Shown: positions 1-6,304 of the stretch, one piece after another
How the letters are laid out: the number at the start of each line of letters is the position of its first letter
How positions within the stretch are numbered: position 1 is the first letter of the stretch
Source: an uncultured Ruminococcus sp.
GTDB taxonomy: Bacteria > Bacillota > Clostridia > Oscillospirales > Ruminococcaceae
Assembly (NCBI GenBank): GCA_947178195.1
Contig: CAMWXM010000081.1
Coordinates: 1 to 11,223, forward strand
Direction: 5' to 3'
DNA length: 11,223 nucleotides
Notes under the pieces: model-generated
The model's input: the letters and a program-made list of their open reading frames with translations, nothing else
The model's database searches: none
Told to the model about the DNA's origin: nothing
Made by a program: the position numbers and the translations under genes

Positions 1-152
1 AAACTGTAAAATTCATCTTCAGTTAAATTAAACTTTTCTATAGCATATTTTCTATTTTCATCTGAACATGGTGGTCCATTTGTGTGCATTGCCCAATTGG
101 TAAATTTAACTATCAATTCTTCGCCAAAGTCTTCCTTTGTTTTCCTTTCCAT
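1..152 (-). CDS. Hypothetical protein, N-terminal 50 residues (3' end beyond the window)
   Basis: An open minus-strand frame begins with ATG at 150-152 and runs without a stop to the window edge. It starts MERKTKEDFGEELIVKF and continues through a WAMHTNGPPC stretch to NLTEDEFYS. An in-frame stop at 156-158 fixes the start near 152. An AAGGA ribosome site lies in the last codons of the upstream gene, but about 14 nt from the ATG, which is longer than usual. The start follows the preceding stop by only 10 nt, so it is probably the last visible member of the ilv transcript. The visible part is soluble and charged, with no signal peptide or membrane segment. I do not recognise the family. The reading frame looks real because of its protein-like composition and operon position, but a chance ORF cannot be excluded. 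Confidence 0.55.
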   Translation of the reverse strand, partial: MERKTKEDFGEELIVKFTNWAMHTNGPPCSDENRKYAIEKFNLTEDEFYS

Positions 153-162
153 AATTTATGTC

Positions 163-381
163 TTATTCCTTTGGTTTATCTTCATCATCAGAGCTATCAC
201 TGTTTTTTTCTTTTCTGTACTTGTTTAAAGAAGCGGAGCCAAGACATAACATTGAAGAACCCAAGCATAGCCAAATTACTCCCACCCTACTGCTTTCGCT
301 TGTAAAGCAAATAATTGCCGCTATATACCAACAGAGCGCTGCAACATAATACAAAATAGCTGATATTTTAAATTTTTTCAT
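163..381 (-). CDS. Small two-helix membrane protein, 72 aa, directly downstream of ilvD
   Basis: A 72-residue protein with a short basic N-terminus (MKKFK), a hydrophobic segment at about residues 7-27 (YYVAALCWYIAAIICF), a short polar turn, a second hydrophobic segment at about 33-52 (VGVIWLCLGSSMLCLGS) and a charged tail with the acidic run DSSDDEDKPKE. This predicts two membrane helices with both ends on the same side, probably cytoplasmic. The start lies 14 nt after the ilvD stop, and its Shine-Dalgarno (AGTAGGGA) includes the ilvD TAG stop, so translation is likely coupled to ilvD. The fold resembles small uncharacterised Clostridia membrane proteins as I remember them, but I cannot name a family or function. 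A role in BCAA uptake, export or enzyme localisation is only suggested by position. Confidence 0.75.
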   Translation of the reverse strand: MKKFKISAILYYVAALCWYIAAIICFTSESSRVGVIWLCLGSSMLCLGSASLNKYRKEKNSDSSDDEDKPKE

Positions 382-395
382 ATTATTATCAATCC

Positions 396-2057
396 CTACT
401 TATTTATAATAGCGCCCTTATCAGCCGATTCTACCATTGCCGCATATCTTTTAAGGTATCCAGAAAGATTTTCTTTTTTCAGAAGTACTGTATTTTTCTT
501 TCTTTCTTCAAGTTCCTCATCAGAAACTTCAAGATTGATAGAACAATTTGGAATATCAATGGAGATGATATCGCCGTCCTGAACATAAGCGATAGTACCG
601 CCTCTTACTGCCTCAGGGGAAACGTGACCGATAGAAGCTCCTCTTGTTGCACCGCTGAAACGACCGTCGGTAATAAGCGCAACGTCCTTGTCAAGACCCA
701 TACCGGCGATAACGGAAGTAGGATTAAGCATTTCTCTCATACCCGGACCGCCCGACGGACCTTCATAGCGAATAACCACAACGTCGCCCTTAACAATTTT
801 TCCACCCTTGATAGCTTCGATAGCATCTTCTTCAGAGTTGAAAACCTTTGCAGGACCGCTGTGTTTGAGCATTTCAGGAGCAACTGCGCTTCTTTTTACA
901 ACGCATCTGTCAGGAGCAAGATTACCCTTTAAAACTGCAATACCGCCTGTTTCGCTGTATGGATTGTCGATAGGTCTGATAACTTCCGGATCTCTGTTTA
1001 CAGCGCCCTTTATATTTTCACCTAAAGTTTGACCTGTTACAGTCATAACGTCAGTGTTGATGAGACCTTTTTTGTTGAGTTCTGATAAAACAGCATACAC
1101 GCCGCCAGCTTCGTTTAAGTCCTCCATATAGGTATGACCTGCCGGAGCAAGATGACATAAATTAGGAGTTTTAGAGCTTATTTCATTAGCCATATCAAGA
1201 TTTATTTTAATACCGCATTCGTTTGCAATTGCAGGAAGATGAAGCATACTATTTGTAGAACAGCCCAAAGCCATATCGGCAGTAAGAGCATTCTGGAAAG
1301 CCTTTTCGGTCATAATGTCACGAGGACGGATATTTTTCTTATAAAGCTCCATAACAGCCATGCCAGCGTGTTTTGCAAGCTTTATTCTGTCCGAGTATAC
1401 GGCAGGGATAGTACCGTTTCCTCTGAGTCCCATACCGAGAACCTCTGTAAGACAATTCATAGAATTCGCAGTGTACATACCTGAACATGAACCGCATGAC
1501 GGACAAGCGTTATTTTCAAATTCGTCTAAATCATCTGCGGAAATTTTTCCTGCCGTATATGCGCCTACTGCTTCAAACATACTTGAAAGGCTTGTTTTTT
1601 TGCCCTTTACATGTCCGGCAAGCATAGGACCGCCGCTTACAAATACTGTGGGAACATTAACTCTTGCGGCAGCCATTAAAAGTCCCGGAACGTTTTTGTC
1701 GCAGTTTGGTATCATGACTAATGCGTCAAAATGATGAGCCAAAGCCATGCATTCTGTTGAATCAGCAATAAGGTCACGGGTAACAAGGGAATATTTCATT
1801 CCAACATGACCCATAGCGATACCGTCGCAAACAGCAATTGCAGGGAATACTATTGGAGTACCTCCAGCCATGGAAACACCTGTTTTAACGGCTTCTACAA
1901 TTTTGTCTATGTTCATATGACCTGGTACTATTTCATTATATGAAGAAACTATTCCCACAAGCGGTCTTTCCATTTCTTCCTTTGTCATGCCAAGGGCATT
2001 GAACAGCGAACGCTGAGGAGCTTTTTCCGCTCCGTCACAATAAAAATTACAACCCAT
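396..2057 (-). CDS. ilvD: Dihydroxy-acid dehydratase IlvD
   Basis: A full-length 553-aa dihydroxy-acid dehydratase. It dehydrates 2,3-dihydroxy-isovalerate and 2,3-dihydroxy-3-methylvalerate to the 2-keto acids that precede valine/leucine and isoleucine. Visible family motifs are VPGHMN (44-49), VCDGIAMGH (76-84), NCDKNVPG (118-125), ACPSCGSCSGMYTANSMNCL (184-203), GPSGGPGMREML (433-444) and ITDGRFSGATRG (462-473). Expected cluster and metal ligands are C119, D120, K121 and a cysteine of the C185/C188/C191 group; S468 matches the catalytic serine. The protein has VPGH where the C-rich [2Fe-2S] subgroup has PCNxH, so it resembles the E. coli-type, oxygen-sensitive branch. The start is supported by AGAGGTG about 7 nt upstream. 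The gene is 300 nt downstream of a small lipoprotein gene, with a palindrome-rich leader between them, and is followed at 14 nt by a small membrane protein. Confidence 0.98.
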   Translation of the reverse strand: MGCNFYCDGAEKAPQRSLFNALGMTKEEMERPLVGIVSSYNEIVPGHMNIDKIVEAVKTGVSMAGGTPIVFPAIAVCDGIAMGHVGMKYSLVTRDLIADSTECMALAHHFDALVMIPNCDKNVPGLLMAAARVNVPTVFVSGGPMLAGHVKGKKTSLSSMFEAVGAYTAGKISADDLDEFENNACPSCGSCSGMYTANSMNCLTEVLGMGLRGNGTIPAVYSDRIKLAKHAGMAVMELYKKNIRPRDIMTEKAFQNALTADMALGCSTNSMLHLPAIANECGIKINLDMANEISSKTPNLCHLAPAGHTYMEDLNEAGGVYAVLSELNKKGLINTDVMTVTGQTLGENIKGAVNRDPEVIRPIDNPYSETGGIAVLKGNLAPDRCVVKRSAVAPEMLKHSGPAKVFNSEEDAIEAIKGGKIVKGDVVVIRYEGPSGGPGMREMLNPTSVIAGMGLDKDVALITDGRFSGATRGASIGHVSPEAVRGGTIAYVQDGDIISIDIPNCSINLEVSDEELEERKKNTVLLKKENLSGYLKRYAAMVESADKGAIINK

Positions 2058-2075
2058 TTTTTACACCTCTTTCTT

Positions 2076-2352
2076 CTTCTTTTTTGAAAAAAAGAAGCAA
2101 AAAACTTTTGTATCGGGCATAATTTACTGATAACTTTCAGTAAATTCACGATAGTGAAGATTTAAAAAACAAAATTAAAAGTTTCGGTCAAGCCTTTTTA
2201 AAGGCTTGCAGGGTCAAGGGGCAGCGCCCCTGTCGACATCCGCAGATGTCGAAATGCTCCAATCGTAGAGCGCTCCGCATAGGATAAATTCCCAAACAGT
2301 CCAGTGGACTGTTTGGGAAGAGGGGCATGCCCTGCAAGGGAGGGCTGCCCCT
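2076..2352. repeat. Palindrome-rich intergenic block upstream of ilvD
   Basis: This fills nearly all of the 300-nt gap between the lipoprotein gene and ilvD, and I see no ORF in it. Going up in coordinate, inverted repeats are: 2076-2085/2088-2097 (CTTCTTTTTT/AAAAAAGAAG); 2121-2130/2137-2146 (AATTTACTGA); 2145-2149/2154-2158 (TTCAC); 2189-2197/2200-2208 (CAAGCCTTT); 2217-2222/2226-2231 (AGGGGC); 2234-2240/2245-2251 (CGACATC); 2289-2303/2305-2319; and 2321-2327/2346-2352 (AGGGGCA). Two more words are inverted across the core: CTTGCAGGG (2205-2213) with CCCTGCAAG (2330-2338), and GGGGCAGC (2218-2225) with GCTGCCCC (2344-2351). The right part is GC-rich and the left part AT-rich, so it looks composite. 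It resembles mobile intergenic repeats recalled from Ruminococcaceae and Lachnospiraceae genomes, but no copy number can be known here. If transcribed with ilvD, it forms a heavily folded leader. Confidence 0.7.
2289..2319. repeat. 31-bp near-perfect palindrome
   Basis: TTCCCAAACAGTCCA (2289-2303) and TGGACTGTTTGGGAA (2305-2319) are exact reverse complements around a single base at 2304. No U-tract follows on either strand, so it is not an ordinary terminator. It is the most regular structure within the larger palindromic block, and could be a cruciform, a dyad protein-binding site or the core of a mobile repeat. Confidence 0.75.
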
Positions 2353-2357
2353 TACAT

Positions 2358-2501
2358 TTACTTTACATCAACATCTACTTTTATATTTCCAACGTCAACC
2401 TTTACTTCAGAATCATTAACTTTTACATTTATGCCGCTTGAACAGCCGACTGATACTATGGTTAAAAGAAAGCAGTATAAAATTATTATATATTTTTTCA
2501 T
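2358..2501 (-). CDS. Putative 47-aa lipoprotein between ilvC and ilvD
   Basis: A 48-codon frame (ATG at 2499-2501, TAA at 2358-2360) preceded by a strong AGAGGGAG ribosome site 7 nt upstream. The N-terminus MKKYIIILYCFLLTIVSVGC is a short type II signal peptide: basic start, hydrophobic core, then a VSVGC lipobox with the lipidated cysteine at residue 20. The mature part is only 28 residues (C20-K47) and mostly alternates valine with charged or polar residues (NVKVNDSEVKVDVGNIKVDVDVK), which predicts an amphipathic beta strand or hairpin anchored outside the membrane. I recognise no family. It has no cysteines after the anchor and no enzymatic motif. Its neighbours are ilvC upstream, with a fold-back element between them, and ilvD downstream. 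Whether it shares the ilv transcript or has its own promoter is not visible. The lipobox has serine at -3, which is allowed but not ideal. Confidence 0.75.
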   Translation of the reverse strand: MKKYIIILYCFLLTIVSVGCSSGINVKVNDSEVKVDVGNIKVDVDVK

Positions 2502-2528
2502 TACAAACTCCCTCTAATAATTTTTTTA

Positions 2529-2692
2529 TAGGCAATACCGTTCAAAGATTGTTCCAAAGATGCGCAGTCAGATTGCTCAAAATTTTCGAAGGCATACTGG
2601 CGTATTCCAAGGAAATTTTGGGCAATATGACGGAAAATATGCAAGCAGATTTGGTGCAAAGCCTTCAGGCGGTCTTTGTACGGTGTTGCCTA
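2529..2692. repeat. 164-bp fold-back (MITE-like) element with 20-bp inverted ends
   Basis: The left end TAGGCAATACCGTTCAAAGA (2529-2548) and the reverse complement of the right end, TAGGCAACACCGTACAAAGA (2673-2692), agree at 18 of 20 bases. A second inverted pair lies inside: ATTGCTCAAAATTTTC (2572-2587) against GGAAATTTTGGGCAAT (2611-2626). The whole element can therefore fold into a long imperfect hairpin. Both ends carry TA outside GGCAA, which would fit a TA target duplication of the IS630/mariner type. It encodes no transposase. A plus-strand frame crosses it but has no convincing ribosome site and covers inverted repeat sequence, so I do not call a gene. A shorter relative lies at 6261-6304. 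A structured RNA is the main alternative reading. Confidence 0.75.
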
Positions 2693-2694
2693 TT

Positions 2695-2794
2695 TTACTT
2701 TCTTTTAATAAGAAAGTAATGACAAACTGCTTTCCCGGTTGTATATCAGGAAAGCAGTAATGTACATACAGTCCGATTACATTTTACAATCGGA
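2695..2794. other. Stem-loop cluster after ilvC, possible terminator
   Basis: Three inverted repeats follow the ilvC stop in the direction of transcription: 2772-2778/2788-2794 (TCCGATT, 7 bp), 2726-2735/2749-2758 (ACTGCTTTCC, 10 bp perfect, 13-nt loop) and 2695-2704/2710-2719 (TTACTTTCTT, 10 bp, 5-nt loop). The middle one is followed on the minus strand by TTTGTCATTACTTTC, only a weak U-rich tail. This could be an inefficient ilvC terminator or an mRNA-stabilising 3' structure between ilvC and the downstream lipoprotein and ilvD. None has a classical uninterrupted U-tract, and the last abuts the end of the fold-back element. Confidence 0.45.
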
Positions 2795-2801
2795 AATATT
2801 A

Positions 2802-3839
2802 TTAGTTGTTGATAAACTTATCTTCTTCATTGTTCCAGCTATAAAGCTTTCTGATTTCTTCGCCAACCTTTTCTGACGGATGTTCAGAAGCAAGCTTTCT
2901 CATAGCACGGAAATGAGCCTGACCACCAGCCGGAGACAAATCGAGGAGGAATTCCTTAGCAAACGAACCGTCCTGAATGTTTTTCAGAATCTGCTTCATA
3001 GCCTTCTTGGTATCCTCTGTAATGAGCTTAGGACCTGTAATATAATCGCCGTATTCAGCAGTATTTGAAATAGAATATCTCATACCGGCAAAACCGCTCT
3101 GGTAAATAAGGTCAACAATAAGCTTCACTTCGTGAACACATTCAAAGTAAGCATTTCTTGGGTCATATCCCGCTTCAACAAGTGTTTCAAAACCAGCCTG
3201 CATAAGAGCGCATAAACCGCCGCAGAGAACTACCTGTTCGCCAAAAAGGTCAGTTTCAGTTTCTGTTCTGAAGGTTGTTTCCAGAATGCCTGCTCTTGCA
3301 CCGCCGATTGCCTGACCATAAGCCAAAGCCATATCCTGAGCCTTGCCTGTTGCGTCCTGAGCAACGGCTACCAGACATGGAACGCCTTTGCCTGCCTGAT
3401 ATTCTGAACGTACTGTATGACCTGGTCCCTTTGGAGCGATCATTGTAACGTCAACGTCTGCCGGAGGAACAATCTGACCAAAATGAATTGCAAAGCCATG
3501 AGCAAACATAAGCATATCGCCTGATTTCAAGTTAGGTTCGATATCCTTTTTATACATAGCAGTCTGTTTTTCATCATTGATAAGGATCATGATAATATCA
3601 GCCTGTTTTGCAGCTTCAGCGGCTGTGAATACTTCAAATCCCTGCTTAACAGCCTTGTCCCATGATCTGCTGCCTTCGTAAAGACCGATAATAACTCTTG
3701 CCTTGTCGCCGAGAGATTCCTTAGCGTTAAGAGCATGAGCGTGACCCTGGCTTCCGTAACCGATAACAGCGATTGTCTTGCCATAAAGTAAGCTTAAATC
3801 GCAGTCTGATTCATAAAATACCTTTGCTGAATTTTCCAT
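2802..3839 (-). CDS. ilvC: Ketol-acid reductoisomerase IlvC (class I)
   Basis: A 345-aa class I ketol-acid reductoisomerase. It isomerises and reduces 2-acetolactate or 2-aceto-2-hydroxybutyrate to the dihydroxy acids used by IlvD. The N-terminal Rossmann domain carries GYGSQGHAHALN (27-38) and the cofactor loop GLYEGSRSW (52-60). The catalytic histidine is H114 in FAHGF. The knotted C-terminal domain has the two-Mg ligands D197 and E201 (TETDLFGEQ) and E233 and E237 (YFECVHEVKL), plus the substrate-contacting S258 in ISNTAEYGD. The usual arginine of the LRxGSxSW loop is tyrosine (Y54), while S57 and S59 remain, so NADPH use is likely but not certain. AAAGGAG lies about 9 nt before the ATG. 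The gene follows a 35-aa ORF and ilvN. Confidence 0.98.
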   Translation of the reverse strand: MENSAKVFYESDCDLSLLYGKTIAVIGYGSQGHAHALNAKESLGDKARVIIGLYEGSRSWDKAVKQGFEVFTAAEAAKQADIIMILINDEKQTAMYKKDIEPNLKSGDMLMFAHGFAIHFGQIVPPADVDVTMIAPKGPGHTVRSEYQAGKGVPCLVAVAQDATGKAQDMALAYGQAIGGARAGILETTFRTETETDLFGEQVVLCGGLCALMQAGFETLVEAGYDPRNAYFECVHEVKLIVDLIYQSGFAGMRYSISNTAEYGDYITGPKLITEDTKKAMKQILKNIQDGSFAKEFLLDLSPAGGQAHFRAMRKLASEHPSEKVGEEIRKLYSWNNEEDKFINN

Positions 3840-3899
3840 TTTTAAAGACTCCTTTTGTAATATAATTTTGTCTATTTGGGCAGTTAGCTGTATATAGCA

Positions 3900-4007
3900 C
3901 TATTTATCCAAATACTTGTTAATCAGTCGTTTTACTTCTTCGACTTCATTTTTTTCAAGTAAAGATAAGATCAAATCAAGTAAAAGATGAAATTCATCAT
4001 GATTCAT
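3900..4007 (-). CDS. Putative 35-aa small protein between ilvN and ilvC
   Basis: A short frame (ATG at 4005-4007, TAG at 3900-3902) begins 20 nt after the ilvN stop. It has a perfect AAGGAGG Shine-Dalgarno (4017-4023) with 9-nt spacing, one of the strongest in the window. The product starts MNHDEFHLLLDLILSLL and continues EKNEVEEVKRLINKYLDK. Leucine and isoleucine spacing with intervening D, E and K predicts one or two amphipathic helices, soluble and not membrane-spanning. There is no cysteine, glycine or proline. I recognise no family. It could be a small subunit or regulator of the neighbouring enzymes, or a leader ORF whose translation affects ilvC about 60 nt downstream. It lacks the runs of Leu/Val/Ile codons typical of a BCAA attenuator peptide, although leucine is abundant. 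Confidence 0.65.
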   Translation of the reverse strand: MNHDEFHLLLDLILSLLEKNEVEEVKRLINKYLDK

Positions 4008-4027
4008 TTTCTTTCGCCTCCTTGACC

Positions 4028-4525
4028 TTATTCACAACCCATACAGCTTCCGCCTCTTTCAAGAGCTACAAGACCGGTACGGCATATTTCCATTATACCA
4101 TAAGGCTTTACAAGCTCAATAAAAGCGTTTATTTTTGATGTTTCTCCTGTGATTTCAATACAAAGTGCTTCAGGAGTATAATCGACAATTTTTGCTCTGA
4201 ATACATCAACGGCCGAAAGAACGTCCTGCCTCGTATCAGAATCATTTTTAACTTTTATAAGAAGTAGTTCACGGAAAACCGTTTCGTCCCGTTCCATGAC
4301 CTGAACCTGCTTTACATCGTGCATTTTATCAAGCTGTTTTATGATCTGAGTTTTCGAGTATTCGTCGCCCATCATACAAACGGTAATTCTTGAAAGCTCC
4401 GGGGACTGAGTTTCGCCTACCGTAAGGGTATCGATATTAAAGCCTCGTCTTGTAAACATACTTGAAACTCTTGTTAAAACGCCGAATTTATTTGCCACAA
4501 GAATACCGAACACATACCTTTTCAT
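4028..4525 (-). CDS. ilvN: Acetolactate synthase small (regulatory) subunit
   Basis: The 165-aa regulatory subunit of acetohydroxyacid synthase. It binds the catalytic IlvB subunit, raises its activity and normally gives valine feedback inhibition. An N-terminal ACT domain (about 2-75) shows the family pattern GILVANKFGVLTRVSSMF then RRGFNIDTLTVG. A C-terminal small-subunit domain (about 80-157) has ELLLIKVK and ends PYGIMEICRTGLVALERG. The length matches the single-ACT IlvN/IlvH class. The last residues are GGSCMGCE, a CxxC tail past the usual RTG-ALxRG end. The ATG overlaps the ilvB TGA by one base (TGATG), and its GGAGGTGA ribosome site lies in the last ilvB codons, so the two subunits are translationally coupled. 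Often also named ilvH. Confidence 0.97.
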   Translation of the reverse strand: MKRYVFGILVANKFGVLTRVSSMFTRRGFNIDTLTVGETQSPELSRITVCMMGDEYSKTQIIKQLDKMHDVKQVQVMERDETVFRELLLIKVKNDSDTRQDVLSAVDVFRAKIVDYTPEALCIEITGETSKINAFIELVKPYGIMEICRTGLVALERGGSCMGCE

Positions 4526-6201
4526 CAGATCTCACCTCCGTGGATTTCCGTAATAATATCGTCTATCGAGCCGCCCGGAGGAAGCATAGGAAGAACAAAT
4601 TCGTTAGGATCGATCTTGCAGTCTATAACGGCAGGACCGCCCTTTTCCATAGCTTCGTCAATAGCCGCAGAAAGCTCTTCAGTATTTTCCGCTCTGAAGC
4701 CTGATGCTCCAAAAGCCTCTGCCAAAGCGACAAAATCGGTTTTTCTGTTAAGGGTAGTATTTGAATGGCGTTTTTCAAAGAAAAGGGTCTGCCATTGTCT
4801 TACCATACCCAAAACACCGTTATTCATAATTATAACGATAACCGGAGCATTTATAGAAACTGCCGTAGCAAGCTCGTTTAAGTTCATGCCGAAGCTGCCA
4901 TCTCCTGTGAAAAGAACAACAGTTTTTCCTGTTGCAACAGAAGCGCCTATCGCCGCACCAAGACCGAAGCCCATAGTACCTAAGCCACCGCTTGAAATAA
5001 ATGTTCTGGGTTTTTCAAATCTATAGTGCTGAGCTACCCACATCTGATGCTGTCCAACGTCGGTCGCAATAGCGCAGTCGGACGGAATTTTTCCGTTTAC
5101 CGTTTCGATAACGTCGTAAGGGGTCATAATATCCGATTTATAAACAAAGGAAGCCTCTTTTTGCTTGAGTTCCTTAATTCTCTTTGACCACTCGGGGCGC
5201 TCCTGTTTTGAAACGGAAGCTATAAGCTTTCTTAAAGTTTCCTTAACATCGCCGTTAATACCAAGCTGGCTTGTAACGTTTTTATCGATCTCGGCGTCGT
5301 CAACATCTATGTGCAAAACTTTGCAGTTTCTTACATAAACGGACATTTTTCCAGTAGCTCTGTCGCTGAATCTTGCACCCACTGCTATAACAAGATCGGC
5401 TTCCGACTGAGCCATAGAGGAAGCGTAATGACCGTGCATACCCTGCATACCCAAAAATCTTTCGTTTGAATATGGAACGGCTGAAATACCCATCATACTG
5501 CAACCGATAGGGGAATCTATAAGGTCGGCAAAGTCCATTACCTCCTTGCCGGCGCTGCCCGAAATAACGCCGCCGCCGCAGTAAATATAAGGCTTCTGGG
5601 ATTGCTCAATCATTTTAACAGCCTCTGCAATATCGTCACCGCTTGCCTTTGGAGACTCGAAAGCCGGAGCAACAACAGCGTTTTCAAATTCGCAGCTTGC
5701 TATCTGAACGTCCTTTGGAACATCTACCAAAACAGGACCCGGTCTGCCGGATTTGGCAAGTCTGAAAGCCTCACGTATCGTGTCGGCAAGCTCTCTTACG
5801 TCCTTTACTATATAATTATGCTTTGTGATAGGAAGAGTAACTCCGCAAATATCTACTTCCTGAAAGCTATCACGTCCCAAAAGATTGCAAGGAACATTAC
5901 CCGTAATAGCCACCATGGGAACTGAATCCAGATAAGCCGTAGCGATACCGGTTACGAGATTTGTCGCTCCCGGACCTGACGTAGCGATAACGACGCCTGT
6001 TTTGCCTGTCGCTCTTGCAAAGCCGTCAGCAGCATGCGCCGCACCCTGTTCATGAGCGGTAATAATATGTCTTATTCTGTCACGGCTTTTGTAAAGCTCG
6101 TCATAGGTATTGATGATCTGACCGCCCGGATATCCGAAAACACGGTCGCAGCCCTGTTCAACAAGGGTTTCTATAATGATCTGTGCACCGGTAAGTTTCA
6201 T
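4525..6201 (-). CDS. ilvB: Acetolactate synthase large (catalytic) subunit
   Basis: The 558-aa thiamine-diphosphate enzyme that condenses two pyruvates to 2-acetolactate, or pyruvate with 2-ketobutyrate to 2-aceto-2-hydroxybutyrate: the first common step of BCAA synthesis. The order is a PYR domain with the cofactor-activating E51 (TAHEQGAAHAADG), a middle FAD-binding domain with ARFSDR (276-281), and a PP domain with the ThDP motif GDGSFG (433-438) ending at NN (460-461). Acetohydroxyacid synthase rather than another ThDP enzyme is indicated by DSFQEVD (111-117), QHQMW (394-398) and VLGMVRQWQ (463-471). The start is supported by AAGGTG 6 nt upstream. It is the first gene of the ilv cluster, about 110 nt after a predicted promoter whose leader carries a repeat-derived hairpin. 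Its 3' end overlaps ilvN. Confidence 0.98.
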   Translation of the reverse strand: MKLTGAQIIIETLVEQGCDRVFGYPGGQIINTYDELYKSRDRIRHIITAHEQGAAHAADGFARATGKTGVVIATSGPGATNLVTGIATAYLDSVPMVAITGNVPCNLLGRDSFQEVDICGVTLPITKHNYIVKDVRELADTIREAFRLAKSGRPGPVLVDVPKDVQIASCEFENAVVAPAFESPKASGDDIAEAVKMIEQSQKPYIYCGGGVISGSAGKEVMDFADLIDSPIGCSMMGISAVPYSNERFLGMQGMHGHYASSMAQSEADLVIAVGARFSDRATGKMSVYVRNCKVLHIDVDDAEIDKNVTSQLGINGDVKETLRKLIASVSKQERPEWSKRIKELKQKEASFVYKSDIMTPYDVIETVNGKIPSDCAIATDVGQHQMWVAQHYRFEKPRTFISSGGLGTMGFGLGAAIGASVATGKTVVLFTGDGSFGMNLNELATAVSINAPVIVIIMNNGVLGMVRQWQTLFFEKRHSNTTLNRKTDFVALAEAFGASGFRAENTEELSAAIDEAMEKGGPAVIDCKIDPNEFVLPMLPPGGSIDDIITEIHGGEI

Positions 6202-6260
6202 AATTTCACCTTTTCTTTTTTATATTTACAAGTTTTTGAAAAACTTATGAGCGTCTTTTA

Positions 6261-6304
6261 TAGGCAATACAGTCAAAGAGTCAGCCTTTGTAAGTTGTTG
6301 CCTA
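6261..6304. repeat. 44-bp miniature of the fold-back element, in the ilvB leader
   Basis: TAGGCAATACAGTCAAAGA (6261-6279) and the reverse complement of the right end, TAGGCAACAACTTACAAAG (6286-6304), match the two ends of the 164-bp element at 2529-2692, joined by only a few bases. The outer 7 bp (TAGGCAA/TTGCCTA) pair perfectly and the inner CAAAG/CTTTG can also pair. It lies just downstream of the predicted ilvB transcription start, so it would be a hairpin near the 5' end of the ilv mRNA. A U-tract is absent, so it is not a terminator by itself. Confidence 0.65.

Noticed and set aside
2076..2352. CRISPR array
   Set aside because: The palindromes differ from each other and there are no direct repeats of constant length with regular spacers.
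2438..2719. Plus-strand 93-aa frame overlapping the lipoprotein gene and fold-back element
   Set aside because: It is antisense to a better-supported lipoprotein gene and lacks a ribosome site.
2560..2760. Plus-strand 66-aa frame through the fold-back element
   Set aside because: It lies mostly within inverted-repeat sequence, is opposite to all genes and has no good ribosome site; the repeat explains the open frame.
6230..6246. AAGTTTTT/AAAAACTT palindrome as an attenuator terminator for ilvB
   Set aside because: The stem is short and A/T-rich, and on the minus strand it is followed by an A-rich sequence, not a U-tract.
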